Assembly: GCF_958295425.1 (NCBI RefSeq)
Contig: NC_081138.1
Coordinates: forward strand, 24,883,733 to 24,947,732
Direction of reading: 5' to 3'
DNA length: 64,000 nt
Origin: Solea solea
Lineage: Eukaryota; Chordata; Actinopteri; Pleuronectiformes; Soleidae
The notes under the pieces are model-generated. The model saw only the letters and a list, made by a program, of their open reading frames with translations. It did not search any database and was not told the origin of the DNA. The position numbers and the translations under genes are program-made. Below, piece by piece: positions 39,860 through 51,644 of the stretch; positions within the stretch are counted from its first letter, which is position 1, and each line of letters opens with the position of its first letter.

Positions 39860-40690
39860 TCTAGACATTCTCTGTTTCTGCTTGAATGGTCAGAAAGACA
39901 TACAGGCAGAGTTTGTGGATGTGCTAATGATAGATGTTGGTTGTGCTGACGTCACATGGTCACACGCCTGGAATTCAGTCTGGGTCAGCTCTCACCACCA
40001 TTTCCTGGTGGTTTGTGGAAGGCAAATCAACGTGAGGGGATCCAGAGGCTGCTGGTCCTCCTGGCAAGGGTCCTAGAGTACTCTAGTCTTTTCTTTGGTT
40101 CTCCACGGAACCTCTGTGAACACCTCGACTGCACTGGCCCCAGATTACCCTCAGGCAACCATATACTGGAGCCAAAAACCTGGGTTTAATTTACAGTCAA
40201 CAATGTGTACCGTGTTGACATCTTTATGCTTCTTGCTTGCATCAACACCTTTTTTTTAACCTCACTGCTGTCTGTTCTCTTGCTCTTCCCAGTTATCTTT
40301 CAGGGTTTCACAATTTCTTTTTTTGAGATTCGGAATATGGATGGCTCGATACCACTTTTTTTTGCTTGCTATAATACTGATAGTCTCTTACCTGTCTTAA
40401 ACAACTCAGCTGTTAAGAACACATTTGTGCTGATGCATTTACCACTTGGCTATAATGAGCCATTTCAAAAACAAAATACTCCTTCTGCATGGCAGACATT
40501 TGCAGCCTTCAGTTACATCATTGTGACATGACAGTTGTGTGAGACATCTCTCTTTACACCATGTTGCCTGTCTTAAATAGCACATTTTAATGTAATGTCT
40601 GTAGCTTATGGATTGTGTTGGATTTCACTCTTTTTAGATATCAAATCCAGTGATTTAGGCCAGTATTGGACCTACTGTATATGGCACAGT
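39860..40690. other. Non-coding stretch between MITE and Tc1 remnant
   Basis: One 108-codon frame, 40205-40531, is rich in Phe and Leu from T-rich DNA and matches nothing recognisable. No other structure was seen. Confidence 0.4.
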
Positions 40691-40699
40691 GTTTCCTAC

Positions 40700-41300
40700 A
40701 GATGTTGACAAATATGCCCCTACAGCATATATTAGTCTGAGAGAAAACCAATACATTTGTCAGCTCAGGAAGAAAAATATAGACAAAAATAAGATCGTCT
40801 CCAAGCAGTGTCATGTTCATGTGACTATAGTTGCATCTATTATAACATCTATGGGACTGTAGAAAACCTCCAAGGAAGTGGTCACAAGAGAAAATGCAAC
40901 CACGGGTAGATCAAAAGAATAGTGTGCATGGTAAACAATAGAGCCAAGGAAAACATCTAAAGACATTAAAATCAGTACTCCAAGGTCAAGGTACAAATGC
41001 ATGTGGACAAGCTTCAAAGCTTCTAGTACTGTTGAGACTAAACATGAGCATTTTAGCATTATCACATCAGCTTTATGTTTATGGACAAAATAATGAAGCT
41101 TTCAAAGAAAGGACCACCATACCTACTGTGAATTATGGAGGATGCGTGGTTATGTTTTGGGGTGTCTTGGTGCATCAATTCTGTGCAAGGTGCAATAAGG
41201 CTATTGAGGCATCCTGGAGTTGTAGTTCAAGGGCCAACACAGCTAAAGCACCCAATGTCTGAATAATGAAAGTATGGAGAAGGCACCCTTCACACCAGAG
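40700..41300 (+). pseudogene. Decayed Tc1/mariner-family transposase
   Basis: Ordered pieces of a Tc1-type DDE transposase survive in shifting plus-strand frames. Near 40855-40905 the reading TVENLQGSGHKRK corresponds to the linker after the helix-turn-helix domain. Near 40955-41000, AAAGACATTAAAATCAGTAC followed by CCAAGGTCAAGGTAC matches the region between the DNA-binding and catalytic domains. At 41065-41175 the reading YVYGQNNEAFKERTTIPTV is followed by NYGGCVVMFWG, corresponding to the conserved Y-V-W, N-T-I-P-T-V-K-H-G-G-G and W-G blocks of the catalytic core. Several stops, frameshifts and deletions interrupt it, and the second and third catalytic acidic residues are not recognisable. 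It is an inactive fossil; inverted-repeat ends were not found. Confidence 0.82.
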
Positions 41301-41348
41301 GTGGCTTGAGCCGTTTACTCAAGAACAGTGTACTTAACTACTTGTTGG
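41293..41348. repeat. Possible fragment of an ACTCAAGTACT-type fish repeat
   Basis: GGTGGCTTGAGCCGTTTACTC followed by AAGAACAGTGTACTTAACTACTTG resembles the beginning of a common fish non-autonomous DNA element that reads GGTGGA...TTTACTCAAGTACTGTACTTAAGTAC. Only about 55 bases are preserved. Confidence 0.3.
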
Positions 41349-41349
41349 C

Positions 41350-44300
41350 AGATGCAGAGGTCATATTGGAGTACACAGGTCTCTTGTTAACAGTGATTGC
41401 CACTAATGGTTTTGCGATTATTATTATTATTTTACATATTAGGGTACCATCATTTTTGTCAATGCCGTTTCCATGTGTTTTATTATGTTAAATATTCCGT
41501 TGAGGCAAAACTCAAAAGTCTCAAAAGATGTCTAATGTGATGCTTTTTGTTTCAGGGAGACAGATTGAGAGACATGGGGGGAAAAAATAACCAGCAAATT
41601 GGGGTTTAGGGAGAGTAAAAGTAGAGGTTGTTTTAACCTCCTGCCCCTTTTGCGATCTTTGGAGAGCTGGGTTGGCTTGTGTGGACAAATATACCATAAT
41701 GCTTTACCATCTGTCCCTTCACAGATGTATAAGTCAAGCCGCATGTAAAGGGGAAATAATTTTAATTGGTGCTTGGATGATACATCACTTGGGAATCAAA
41801 CATATTATGCATAATGATCAATACTTTACCTCCAAACACCTTTTCATATGGGCCATGTGTGACCTTTCCTTGGGCACAAATGATCCAAGGAGGTTGGTCC
41901 TCTAACCCTGTAGACCTCTCGGACCCTTTTCTTATACTGGCTGTCGGCAAGGTCAGAAAATGTAACCTGCAGGCAATTGATTCATTCTCAAGTTTTCTAA
42001 AAAAAAAAAAAAAATGTGATTGATTATTAGGATTTTAATGAGCAGGTGAGACATCTCCAGCACGTATGTTGGCAACACTTGTGTGTTTAATTAACACAGT
42101 GAGGCAGATCAGCATCATAATAATGAACATCTAAGGCTCACATTGTATTTGAGGGAGACGAAAAACAAAAGAAACAAAAGATAAAAGAAATACACAGACA
42201 AGAATAATCCCTGTCTTTCCACTCACACTCCAAAATATCCTTGTCCTAAGTCTCCTTTGTCTATCCATGCCCTCTCTATATGCCCTCTCCTGGGGCCTCA
42301 GGGAGCCTTTTGGTGTGCCCCCTGTCTCTTGGCAAGGTTGTATTTCTCCATTAGGCCCTCTGGGGGCTGCCAGAGTCCCATAGGATGTCAGAGTACATTA
42401 ATTCTCATCAGGACATGGGTCCTCTCAGGTGTGAATGGCAGCCAGCATCTGTCGACAAGGCTCTCTCAATCCTACTGCAACTCGTATATCACCGTCTGCA
42501 CGCGCACACATGCTTGTGTGCTGTTGAAAGAATCATCACACACAGAGGGAGATTTACGCCGAAATCACTGGTATATGAACATATCTCAATTTAGGACCTG
42601 ACCCACGATAATTACAAAAGCAGCCATATATCTTAAAGTCTTTAGGGGGACAGAATGCGGTCTCTGCTTAATTTTCCATGTGAGTAAATTTGCTGTGTGC
42701 ATTTGAAGAGCCTTTATGATTGCCTCATAGACTCTCAACTGAGCTCCCTAACCACTATAGGGATAGATCACATAATCTCTCCTCTCTCTTCCTCTGTTTC
42801 TCTTTTTCATAGCATGACGTAGCCTTGCATGTGTTTTACTGAGATATTTTCACAAGTAATTACATAAAGTAATTCCTCCCAGTGTGGTTGTTATGGCTCC
42901 CAACAGACTTGTATACAAATTACTCATATTTGTTCTGTGGTCAAAGCTGTGAGCTGTCCCACAAGACTATGGGTTTACATTATGAAGGTCTGCCTATTAA
43001 AGCCATTTGTTAAGGTCTTCACTCCTGGGAAGCTCTGTAGGACACCAAATGAAAGTGGTTAGCCTGAGAAGTGAGGCTGTTAATTACTTTAGTTTGTTAT
43101 AGAAAGCTTCTCATTGGATTCTGACTTGACAGCCAAACCTTAATCCTCATGTAAACCCAGACAGTGCTCCAGAAGTATTGGAAATGGCCTTCTCTGCTTA
43201 AAGCAGTGCACACTTGTTTAAAGATTTGATGGGGGCAAATCTAGGGGGCTTTAAAGCTAGTCCAGGATGATTCCTCTTTCCTACTATTATTTTGTCATCC
43301 TGTGATTATTTTGTCATCATGGGGCCACATTTTCCAGTGTCTATGGTTGCTCCATTATCTGTGCGCTTTAATAACTGACTCAGTTTTGCTGTATGGCTGT
43401 GGGTTCCTGCTCCCTCTCACTTCTAAAAGGTTTCCCCTTGCTCTTTGAGCAGACATTATTCATTAATTATCTCTAATTAGGGAAATGGCTGGATTAAAAT
43501 ACGATTTGTTAGTTTGAGGCTGAAAGGCACATGCTCAGGCTTCGCTTTTTGTTCAAAAGGTTTATATTAACTGCACAATTTTGTATTTGTCATATAATTA
43601 CCTTTTAAATTGAGGGCAAATTCTGATTTAATGTGCCCACTGAAGTGTTTCTGATCTCTCCATATGTGTGCAAATGCATGCAGGTGCAGCCGTGGTGGAG
43701 AAGGGGCAGAAAATCAGGGAAAACCGGAGCAGATCAGAATCAGTTTTTGAATAAATCCCAATACTCTAACTCTTTTCCAGATAAAGCTGTTACCTTCTGT
43801 AGTTGTCGGAGATAAAGGCACTGGTCATCACTTGAGGAAATGGGTTAATCAGGTAACTGTCACATGAATGAGTAAAGGACTTTATGGGCATGGTTGGGCT
43901 GTAGTTTATGCATACCTGCTTCTGGGGTTTTAAACACAGTGCTGTAGCTGGATGACGGAGGGATGAGGCATAAAGACACAGTAGGAGGTAGGACACTAGT
44001 CTCATTCATTGAAACTGCCCCGGATTGCGCGGCTTGCAATTCCCCGGAGCTCTTGTGTTGATGGTGGCTTGGCAAAGCTTTCGTTCCCTCAACAGAGGGA
44101 GGAAAAAGATGGTTTTAGGGAGGAGAGCAGAAATGGGAGAGGAGCAGTAGCTCACTCAAGGTCACTCTTCAAATCAAGCAAACCATCCTGGAAGCCAAGT
44201 GTGGGTGTATTGGTCTGGAGCACCCAATCACACTCGGGCACAGCTAGCACACCCCATCACTCTCTCCACTGCACCCACCAGGGGAACCAGGCTTTGGGTC

Positions 44301-45860
44301 ACAAATGAGCAATTACCATGCCGAGTTATGCACTTTTCACCCCTTTCATTCAACTTCGTTTATCTTGTATCTGACTTTGCTTTAAGAGTGAACTACCCAG
44401 TCAAGAACAATAATTTTTTACTCAACACAAAGGAAAAAAATTGGAGAATTTTGAAAAGTACCTTTTGTTGTCTGGTAAAATGTTTGGTGGTTTTTGTGTG
44501 TGCATATTATAGGTTATGTGAGTGTGGGGAAAACAAAAACGTGTCTTTCTCAACATTTTGGTTTCATAAGCGTGGTGTGTGTTTTGGCGCCGTGGGGCCA
44601 CACCCAAGCCTTCATCATTCCCATCTCTCAGTGAACCTGCACTGGGCCGTCCACTCACCTATAATGCATTTCATCTGTGCACTGGAGCTTGACATTTCTT
44701 CTTCTAGACTCAGGAACAGGAAAATCAAAGTGGCCAAATTAGCCACATACATGCCCGCACTTAAAATACCTATGTAATTGTTTGAGCGTGTGGTACCATG
44801 ATTATATTTCAAGTGTTTGAAAGTCCACTTTGCATAGTGTTACCGTTTGTTTTTGTTTTTTTACTCCACACGAGAAACACTTTTTTAAAAAAATGTAATT
44901 AAATCTACTCTTTGGCAAACACCTTAAATCGAAGAGCTATTGTACTGACCGTAACGGAAATTTATTTGATTCTATACAGCCTTTTTGGTCACACTGTTGT
45001 ATTATACAGTGAAGTGCTGCCTCACCTGCAGTTTATTTTAAAGGCTAATTGCCTAAGTCTAATTGCATTATTTGCAAAGGGTATACTTGAAGAAGTGAGT
45101 TTTGGAAAGTCTCTTAGTGCAGCTCTTGTAGTGTATGATCCTCACCTCCTTCTTGTTACTTTAGTGCATTGTCAGTAATGCTCTGGAAAATGGCCTGGAC
45201 ACCCATGCGATGTGACAGGGTAGTCCCAGTTAAGTTTCCTAATCAAGTCTCCTTCTCCTCTCTTCTTATCCCTCTTTTTTCCTGCCTTCACATAGAACCA
45301 GTGTTTTGGCAGAGAGCTCTGTGCTAAGGATTCAAGGCTGTGTTTTTTTTGGATTTGGGCCAATAGTCTTCTATCTGCCCTCCTCTCCCATATGGGATGG
45401 TTGCTGCATAGCAGTGAAGTACAGGGGCAGTCATTACCTTGAGAGACTTCTCGGTCTTCTCTGTCTGTCCGTCACTTTATCATTAACTGTATCAGATACT
45501 GTAGTACTGCATGAAAGGAAAGAAAAAATAATTTGATAGCGTTTATGAATGAAAATCATTAAGCTGACACTCGGTTCAAAAAGGTCCTAAGTATTTATCT
45601 GATTTTGGCCAGCACTGTGTCACAACTCATCCAAATGTTTGGAGAAATAAATATTAACATAATTTACAGTACTATTGGTGTGAATGTTGTATTTATATTG
45701 TCAGGTAATCATTCAGCATCCACCTGTTCTCTTTTAAAAATACAAAAGCAATTGCTAATTTCAAGTTGAGCAATAACCAATCTTGAAAACTACAAATAAT
45801 GAATTCACAAAATATTGTTATAACAGTGGCTTGTTAGTTATTTTTATCCAGCTCTTTCTC
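41350..45860. other. Non-coding stretch, no gene recognised
   Basis: Includes an A run at about 41999-42014 and a 192-codon plus-strand open frame at 44199-44777 that does not resemble any family and begins with a non-ATG codon. A poly-purine/pyrimidine bias is visible near 42120-42200. No transposon ends, tRNA or promoter could be supported. Confidence 0.4.
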
Positions 45861-45864
45861 AGTT

Positions 45865-46047
45865 TCAACTCTTGCCCCCCCGTTCTGGACTGTGTAGCCT
45901 GTGGTGGAAGTCCTGCTGCTGCACTGTTATCTCATAACCCATAAGCATTGGAGCATGAACACCAGCCACTTCCACCAGCCTCTTAAAGAACTCATTAAGT
46001 GGGCCTCGTATTTTTTCAGCTGCCAGGTACCTGTCGGCGACTCTAGA
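45865..46047 (-). CDS. Candidate terminal exon, unrecognised product
   Basis: On the minus strand a good acceptor (GGCTTCTTCATTCCAG) precedes 183 open bases ending in TGA at 45865-45867: 60 residues from SRVADRYLAAEKIRG through a helix-like NEFFKRLVEVAG to a hydrophilic end. Codon choice (CTG, CAG, GAG, TTC frequent) and composition are more protein-like than the surroundings. It joins in phase with the 46419-46473 segment, and also with 46990-47067, because it begins at a codon boundary. I do not recognise the protein and see no polyadenylation signal close downstream. It may be a true 3' exon, a pseudogene scrap, or chance. Confidence 0.35.
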   Translation of the reverse strand, partial: SRVADRYLAAEKIRGPLNEFFKRLVEVAGVHAPMLMGYEITVQQQDFHHRLHSPERGGKS

Positions 46048-46418
46048 CTGGAATGAAGAAGCCAGTGTGTCCACACCAGGCAGGGGTGGATACTACAAGG
46101 TTACTACAAAGAAACTACATGGTAGGGGGGGTGGAGTAGATCTTGAGGAAATAGGCCTGTTTAGAAGCTACTGAATGTATTAAATCATGTCATTGATTTA
46201 ATTTTAGTACATTTATTTAGTTTGTTTATATTTAGTTCAGTGAGGACACCCATACAGCTCCAGGAACATAATAGGAAATCATTAATTTTACATGCTAGGG
46301 TCATTTCCTCAAAGAACTGTAATGTTCTAGAAGTAAGCTAAGCGACATCTTAACCTCCATTATTAATTGATTGATATCGCACAACAAATTAGTTGAAAAC
46401 AAATTCTGAATATCTCAC

Positions 46419-46473
46419 CTGGTAGAGCTGGAACTCTGCCTGCAGTTTTCTGCGTCTGATTCTGGCTTGGTAT
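46419..46473 (-). CDS. Candidate internal exon, unrecognised product
   Basis: A 55-base segment on the minus strand bounded by an acceptor (TGGTTTTGGGGCAG) and the donor GTGAGATA. In the frame that joins the 45865-46047 segment in phase it reads YQARIRRRKLQAEFQLYQ, a basic, probably helical peptide. The implied intron to the next segment is 371 bases, an ordinary size for fish. The segment starts with one leftover base, so it does not join directly to 46990-47067, and an intermediate exon would be needed. Confidence 0.3.
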
Positions 46474-46548
46474 CTGCCCCAAAACCAGATAGGAGAGATT
46501 AGCAACATTTCACACATACGGTCAATGTTAGTGTCTGCCTTTTAGAGT

Positions 46549-46612
46549 AGTTTACCTAATCCCCAAATTGCATGTTTTTGGACTGAGGGAGGAAACCGGA
46601 AATATCTATTTA
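46549..46612 (-). mobile_element. L2-type tail fragment, minus strand
   Basis: Reverse-complemented, this reads CCGGTTTCCTCCCTCAGTCC followed by AAAAACATGC. This is the signature of the L2-type LINE/SINE 3' region seen again at 51,660 on the other strand. Only this block is preserved. Confidence 0.6.
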
Positions 46613-46989
46613 ATTTAGGCTAAAATAGTGTTGAGGAAGAAAGAATATTAAGTTTATTAATACCAAACTTATAAATAGTTGGTGATAATTAAAAGTGCTT
46701 CGATGGCCCAGAAGCTGTGTGATCAGTGGAGTAGGATGGATCCTACACATCAACCTATATAATGACTGAGGAAACCCTTTAGAGTGTTGAGATAAAACTG
46801 TAGCACGGAAGACCCCCTCCTGATTCAGTGCCACCCCACATTTTAACCAGGCATCCCACGTGAAGTCCAATTGATTTTGGCAGTGGATGGAATAAAGATT
46901 GATTGAATCAGAATGGAAAGGACCTTGCTGGAGGATCGACCATGCAGTAACCCTTGAGCTGTGGATGCCTTTGCCAAGAAAGTACTCAC

Positions 46990-47067
46990 AGTTATTCTAG
47001 TATAAGGGCCAATGAGATTAAAACCCATAGCTTCTACACACTGAACACTTGGGATGGAGAATGTGTC
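46990..47067 (-). CDS. Candidate internal exon, unrecognised product
   Basis: A 78-base minus-strand segment with a strong acceptor (GTAATTTCTCCATAG) and a consensus donor (GTGAGTACT at 46989-46981). Only one of three frames is open; it is in phase at both ends and encodes 26 residues containing SIPSVQCVEAMGFNLIGPYT. Good splice sites at both ends together with a single in-phase open frame is the best exon-like signature in the window. The peptide is not one I can assign, and no upstream partner exon was established. Confidence 0.33.
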
Positions 47068-47109
47068 CTATGGAGAAATTACACATGTGACCACTAGACT
47101 GTGGTTTTA

Positions 47110-48880
47110 CTGTTAATTAGAAGATTGTCTCATATCTACCTCACTGTGGTCGGGGGATGATGAGGGAATGGAAAGAGGCACAGAGAGAGAGACGAGACGT
47201 ATTGAAGTGAGCGCAAAGTAGTAACAGAAACTAAGAAAAATACTCAGTATCCTGTGCATATGTCTGTTTAGTATGAACTTAATCTCATTAAATTGACGTT
47301 ACATAGGTTTAGTGTTGGTGTTGTGTGGCCAGTTAAAAGAAGGAACTGCCTATCCAGTGCACAGTCAACGTCTGGTTGAATCTTTAGAAGTAGCGTTGTT
47401 ATGTAGTTAATTTAATTTCACCACTGTAGCTCAGGAGAATTCAACAAAAAGTGCTTGTTGAAAGCTTGGTGAAAAGTTTTAATGCATCATTTTAACCAGA
47501 GGTTTCATCAAGAGCCAACAGACAACTTTTATGTCCCTTGTGGTTTCAGGTGTATTGTTGGTAACAGTAGCAATATGCCACAAATGATGCAGGCACTACT
47601 GAAGTTTTAATCAGTAAAATGGAAACTATACTTATTAAAGTTCAGTTGTGCATTGGCCTGAACTGCATGGATTCCAATTACAACTGGAGAAATGTGTGTA
47701 AGACAGGTGTTTTGTATTTCTACAATTGTCTGACAATAACATCACTCATATTTGCCAAGTGTAAGATATTTGAGTGTGTGTTGACCGTACCTCTTAACCT
47801 CTTCACTCGCTCACTCTTTACTGAATACCTGTCAGAAAGCAGAGTCACCAGAGATGATCAAAGTGCGGTTGATGACATGTTTGATGTGTACTCAAATGTA
47901 ATGTGCTGTGAAAACATCCCTATGCTCTGCCAACACAAAGTCATGCTCCATCTCTCTGGCACTGGTTTAGCCCTTGTGCCTGCAAGCATTTTTTTTTTAT
48001 ACTAATTCTTTCTCACACACTAAACTGCTGTTAACAGATGAACAGGCCTCAAGCTACAAAACAGATCCATCTGTTGCATATACACGGGGAAAAAAAATCT
48101 GTTTTATGTTCATCAAGTAGACAAGTCTGTGATCAAGGTGTATGTTGGTATCACATTTTTATATAATGTTAAAACAAAAAAACTGGAATTACTGGAACGG
48201 CAATAATGCCAGTTACAATCATCAGAGCAAGATTAAAACAAAAAGGAAATAAGCATACATTGGCGTGCACAAATCTTAGGCCACCATCCGATTTGTTGTT
48301 TTAGCGATGCTACAATGACCATACTTTATAAATTTTTCTCTATCACTTTATTGGGTTAAAAACAGGTTCAAGTATCATGTGTTTAGTGTGATATACACTT
48401 ACACTGGCAATAATGTGACCCTGACTCTTAAACCTGGAATGGAACACAAATCAGTGTTTCTGGTAAAACATGTTTGTCCTACTATTTCATTTTGGATTGC
48501 GTATGTGACCAAAAATCAAGTGCGACAAAATGTTTTCTTTGGAAATATTAGGTACGCCAGTGCGACCAGAGTTTCCCATACATTGATCAATGCGCGGCAA
48601 CAGAGTCAGTACAGTTTACAGTCATCTGTTCAATCATCTCCCTATCCCACCCCTCTGTCTCTCCACACACACACAGTCTATATCAAACGATAACAAAGTT
48701 CATGGTATTTTTTTGTTTTGAGCATCTTGGTTTGCAAGTTCGGTAGCTAGCATAAACTTGCTACCACCCCTTTCTGTGGGTAAACTCAGACATGGCACAG
48801 CATCAACATTATCTCCCTCCCTGTTTATTATCTAACCAGTGAAGCACTGTCACTCTGTTATATGTAAACTTGAGGGGTGG
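47110..48880. other. Non-coding stretch, possible transposon end near 48.3 kb
   Basis: At about 48270-48300 GTGCACAAATCTTAGGCCACC resembles the terminus of a fish DNA transposon, but no partner end was found. At 48520-48565 CAAGTGCGACAAAATG and GTACGCCAGTGCGACCAG resemble the last block of copy C of the dispersed repeat and may be a further partial copy. No gene was recognised. Confidence 0.35.
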
Positions 48881-48884
48881 TGAC

Positions 48885-49200
48885 TGACAGTATACTCACT
48901 ACAGTAGACCACACTACACCACAGTTTAGTATGGTATTCATTATAAAGTTTGGACTTTCATATTTTCAGTAGCCAGTGCCATTAATTTTCCACTACAAAT
49001 CGATTTTCCCTGTTGATCTACCAAGCATTTGTGCTTCATATGAAGACAAACCTTTACTTAGACCTTATTCTTGTTTACAATCGCGTATGAATGTATATAT
49101 GATATTACAGGCAACCCTTAAAATTGTGGCACTGAAGTTGAGACGTTGAAAAATGTTATGGCGTGCCAGTGCAACCACTGCAAAAGGTTAGTCTGGAGCC
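48885..49200. repeat. Copy C of the three-copy dispersed repeat family
   Basis: This is the longest copy. Its left half matches copy B (32825-33010: ATACTCACTACAGTAGACCAC, CTGTTGATCTACCA). Its right half matches copy A (10296-10460: GGCAACCCTTAAAATTGTGG, ACGTTGAAAAATGT, GCAAAAGGTTAGT). It therefore bridges the other two and shows that A and B are parts of one element of at least 300 bases. Confidence 0.68.
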
Positions 49201-50480
49201 AAGATCTATCCGCTAACTTTGGGATTATTTGTATATGTTGCATGTGTTATTTGTGTCATGACCTTTTGTTAATTGAATAAGGTTATGTTTTGAGTAAAGT
49301 TCTCACTGACGTGTTAATATCTGCCTCTACAGCCGGGTTTTAAGATGACCTCTGAAGCAAGAAAAATATTAATGGGAACCGACAGGACTCTGTACTACAT
49401 TTCATTCAGAATGAAAATATTTTCCCTGGCAGCCTGGACGATGTGAGAAACAACACTTGGCCTGTTCAGAGATCTTTGAGTGAAAAACTGAGATATTCCC
49501 ACCATTTGGTCATGACCCCCCAACTTCCCCCTGTCTTTTCCTCTTTTTGTTACTTGAAATTATTTTCAGCTCCAAATAGGACTTATAATAGAACCTGAGA
49601 ATTCAGAGATCAATTCACAAAAGTAGCAATTTGAATGCAGTTAAAGCAAATGATAAAACAAAAATAAATATTATGTACAATATATAATGAACAACTTATG
49701 AACAACTGAATAGATAAATAAATGGATGTCTTGTTTTCATTATTTAAATTTGAAATAAGTGTTATACACACTTAATAAGTGTTATACCTACCTTATACAG
49801 ATTGTATAAATCTAAACTAACACTCACAAAAGGAGAAAGATTTCAGTGTTTGCTGGTTGGTCTGTCTTGACTGAATTTCTCACTTCATTTCTCTTCATTC
49901 CCTGGGGGTCCTTTTGAACTGAGTTTGTCCTATCACTTAAACAGTAGATTGCATAACCTGGCTGTGGGGGCTGTACAGCTTCTCTCCTTCACCAAAAACA
50001 CTCACTCCCTCTCAATCTCTCTCTCTGTTTGTCTGTGTGTGTGGAGGGAGTTTCTTTCTTCCCCTCCTCTTACTCAAGTTTATCTTGACACCAGTGCTTG
50101 GTTTGGGGCCCTATTTGCCCAGCTGCATGGCTTTTTCTTACCAGCGGTAAAAGAGTCCCTTTAGGTCTTTCATAAAATGCAGAATAAAATGTAATATGAA
50201 AAGGGAAAGGGAGAACAGGGTGAGGGTAAATTCATGGTCTGTCAGTAAGAGAAAACTGAAGGTACTGGACCGCTCCCAGGACAGCATTGTTGCACCTTTG
50301 GGGCAAGGCCAATGAAAGCAGCATATTAGGAATCTGAGATGTGGTCCCATACACATCCTGCTTCTCCTCACACCAACTGCAATATTCTGTCGATATCTCT
50401 TTCTTTTTCCATAATACAAACCCTGTGCACGCCCTCCCCTTATTTTCAGAATTTAGCAGGAAAAATGCACTGACTCATGG
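49200..50480. other. Non-coding stretch, no gene seen
   Basis: A short direct repeat, AATAAGTGTTATAC, occurs twice at about 49755-49790. CT-rich sequence runs from 49980 to 50070. No gene or transposon could be supported. Confidence 0.4.
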
Positions 50481-50489
50481 AAAGGACTT

Positions 50490-50600
50490 CCTTGCCCTTG
50501 GGCTTGTGGTGCGGTTAAGCAGAGGGAAGTTCTCGGGTTCAAGCCCAGATGACACCTGTGGCTCCGTGAGATCTCGTTGCTCCCTCCAGAGGTTAGTGCG
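50490..50600 (+). mobile_element. Possible tRNA-like SINE head
   Basis: TGGTGCGGTTAAGCAGAGG (box A-like) is followed 15 bases later by TTCTCGGGTTCAAGCCC (box B-like). The arms do not fold into a full cloverleaf by eye, so this is more likely a retroposon relic than a tRNA gene. No tail is evident. Confidence 0.35.
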
Positions 50601-51365
50601 GGAGATTCCCTCGCCAATGCCCAGTCAGCACCGCAAAAATTCATAAACCATTTCTTTTTAGATTCCAGGTTTTAGGCACAATCTGATGGCAAAGCCCTTG
50701 GATGTTGTGTTTGTGTGGCACCTTCAATCCTGTTCACGTTGAAATTTAACGGTAGGAAATTTGACTTATTTTTAAGGGTGGTGACAATATAAGAGGAAGA
50801 AATATCAAAAGTTCTTTAGAGAAGACTTGACTTAATTAACTTTTCCACTAACCGTGACGAATGAGTGTCGATGAATACATTTCAGTTTAAATGGGATGCA
50901 GTCTGAATTTACACCTAAACTCTAAAGTGGTGTTTTGGTTATGTATTTGATATTATTTCCTTAGAGTCTCTTTAATAAAGTGCATGCATTTCTTTAAACC
51001 TTCTTTATGGTGTGGTATTAAAAGCACAGAACTCTAATCCAGCTGGGGTTTTGCCCCAGACACTAAGTGTCTTTATAGAGCAGTGACATTAGCTTGTTTA
51101 TTGGTTGCAGGGGCGTAAAGATGCTATTGTTTTAATTGCTTGTACATGCTCCTGGGATCCATGGAGATTATAAAGACTGCAGATGCAGCATATTGGAAAT
51201 GTGATAACAAAATGAAGCTCAAGAAAGCCAAAATATACATTAGCTATATTTGATTTCTTTTGCGCTATCATGACAAAATTGCTGGCAGTGATCGTAGCTC
51301 TTTAATGCATTCATGAAAGCGATGGTAGTCAGATGAGATAAGCATAATGCTTAAAAAACATACCT

Positions 51366-51549
51366 TTATGAAGAAGCAGCATAATTATAATGTGCTTTGA
51401 TCTTGCACCCGCACAGTGACAGCAAGTTGGTCAAATTTTCCTTATTCGATAAGCTTGATAGATTGGAAGTGGAAATAAAAGGCCTGCTGGTCACACTGGA
51501 CTCTTCAGTATGTAGCCTTGCGTCAACTGTCCTGCAAATATTAAAAAAA
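51366..51549 (-). other. Candidate exon on minus strand (competing plus-strand reading)
   Basis: On the minus strand an acceptor (TTTAATATTTGCAG) precedes an open frame containing EESSVTSRPFISTSNLSS, with a good donor-like GTATGTTT at about 51364. The frame reaches a TAA just before that donor, so an earlier donor would be needed. On the plus strand 51417-51507 is bounded by TTGCACCCGCACAG and GTATGT and is open, reading SKLVKFSLFDKLDRLEVEIK. At most one of these is real; neither is recognised. Confidence 0.18.
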
Positions 51550-51644
51550 AAATTGATTCCGTGCATGTGACATATCTGACAGATAAAGACATTGAAGCTG
51601 TGGCGAAATATATATATATTTTTTTTATATATATACCTGGGTTC

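Noticed and set aside
44199..44777. 192-codon plus-strand open frame
   Set aside because: It begins at a non-ATG codon, has no recognisable domain or splice structure, and its composition resembles translated non-coding DNA.
47785..47830. 41-base exon-like segment on the minus strand between TTTCTGACAG and GTACGG
   Set aside because: Too short, a weak donor, and its phase does not join the neighbouring candidate segments.
50490..50600. Functional tRNA gene
   Set aside because: Box A- and B-like strings are present but no complete cloverleaf can be folded.
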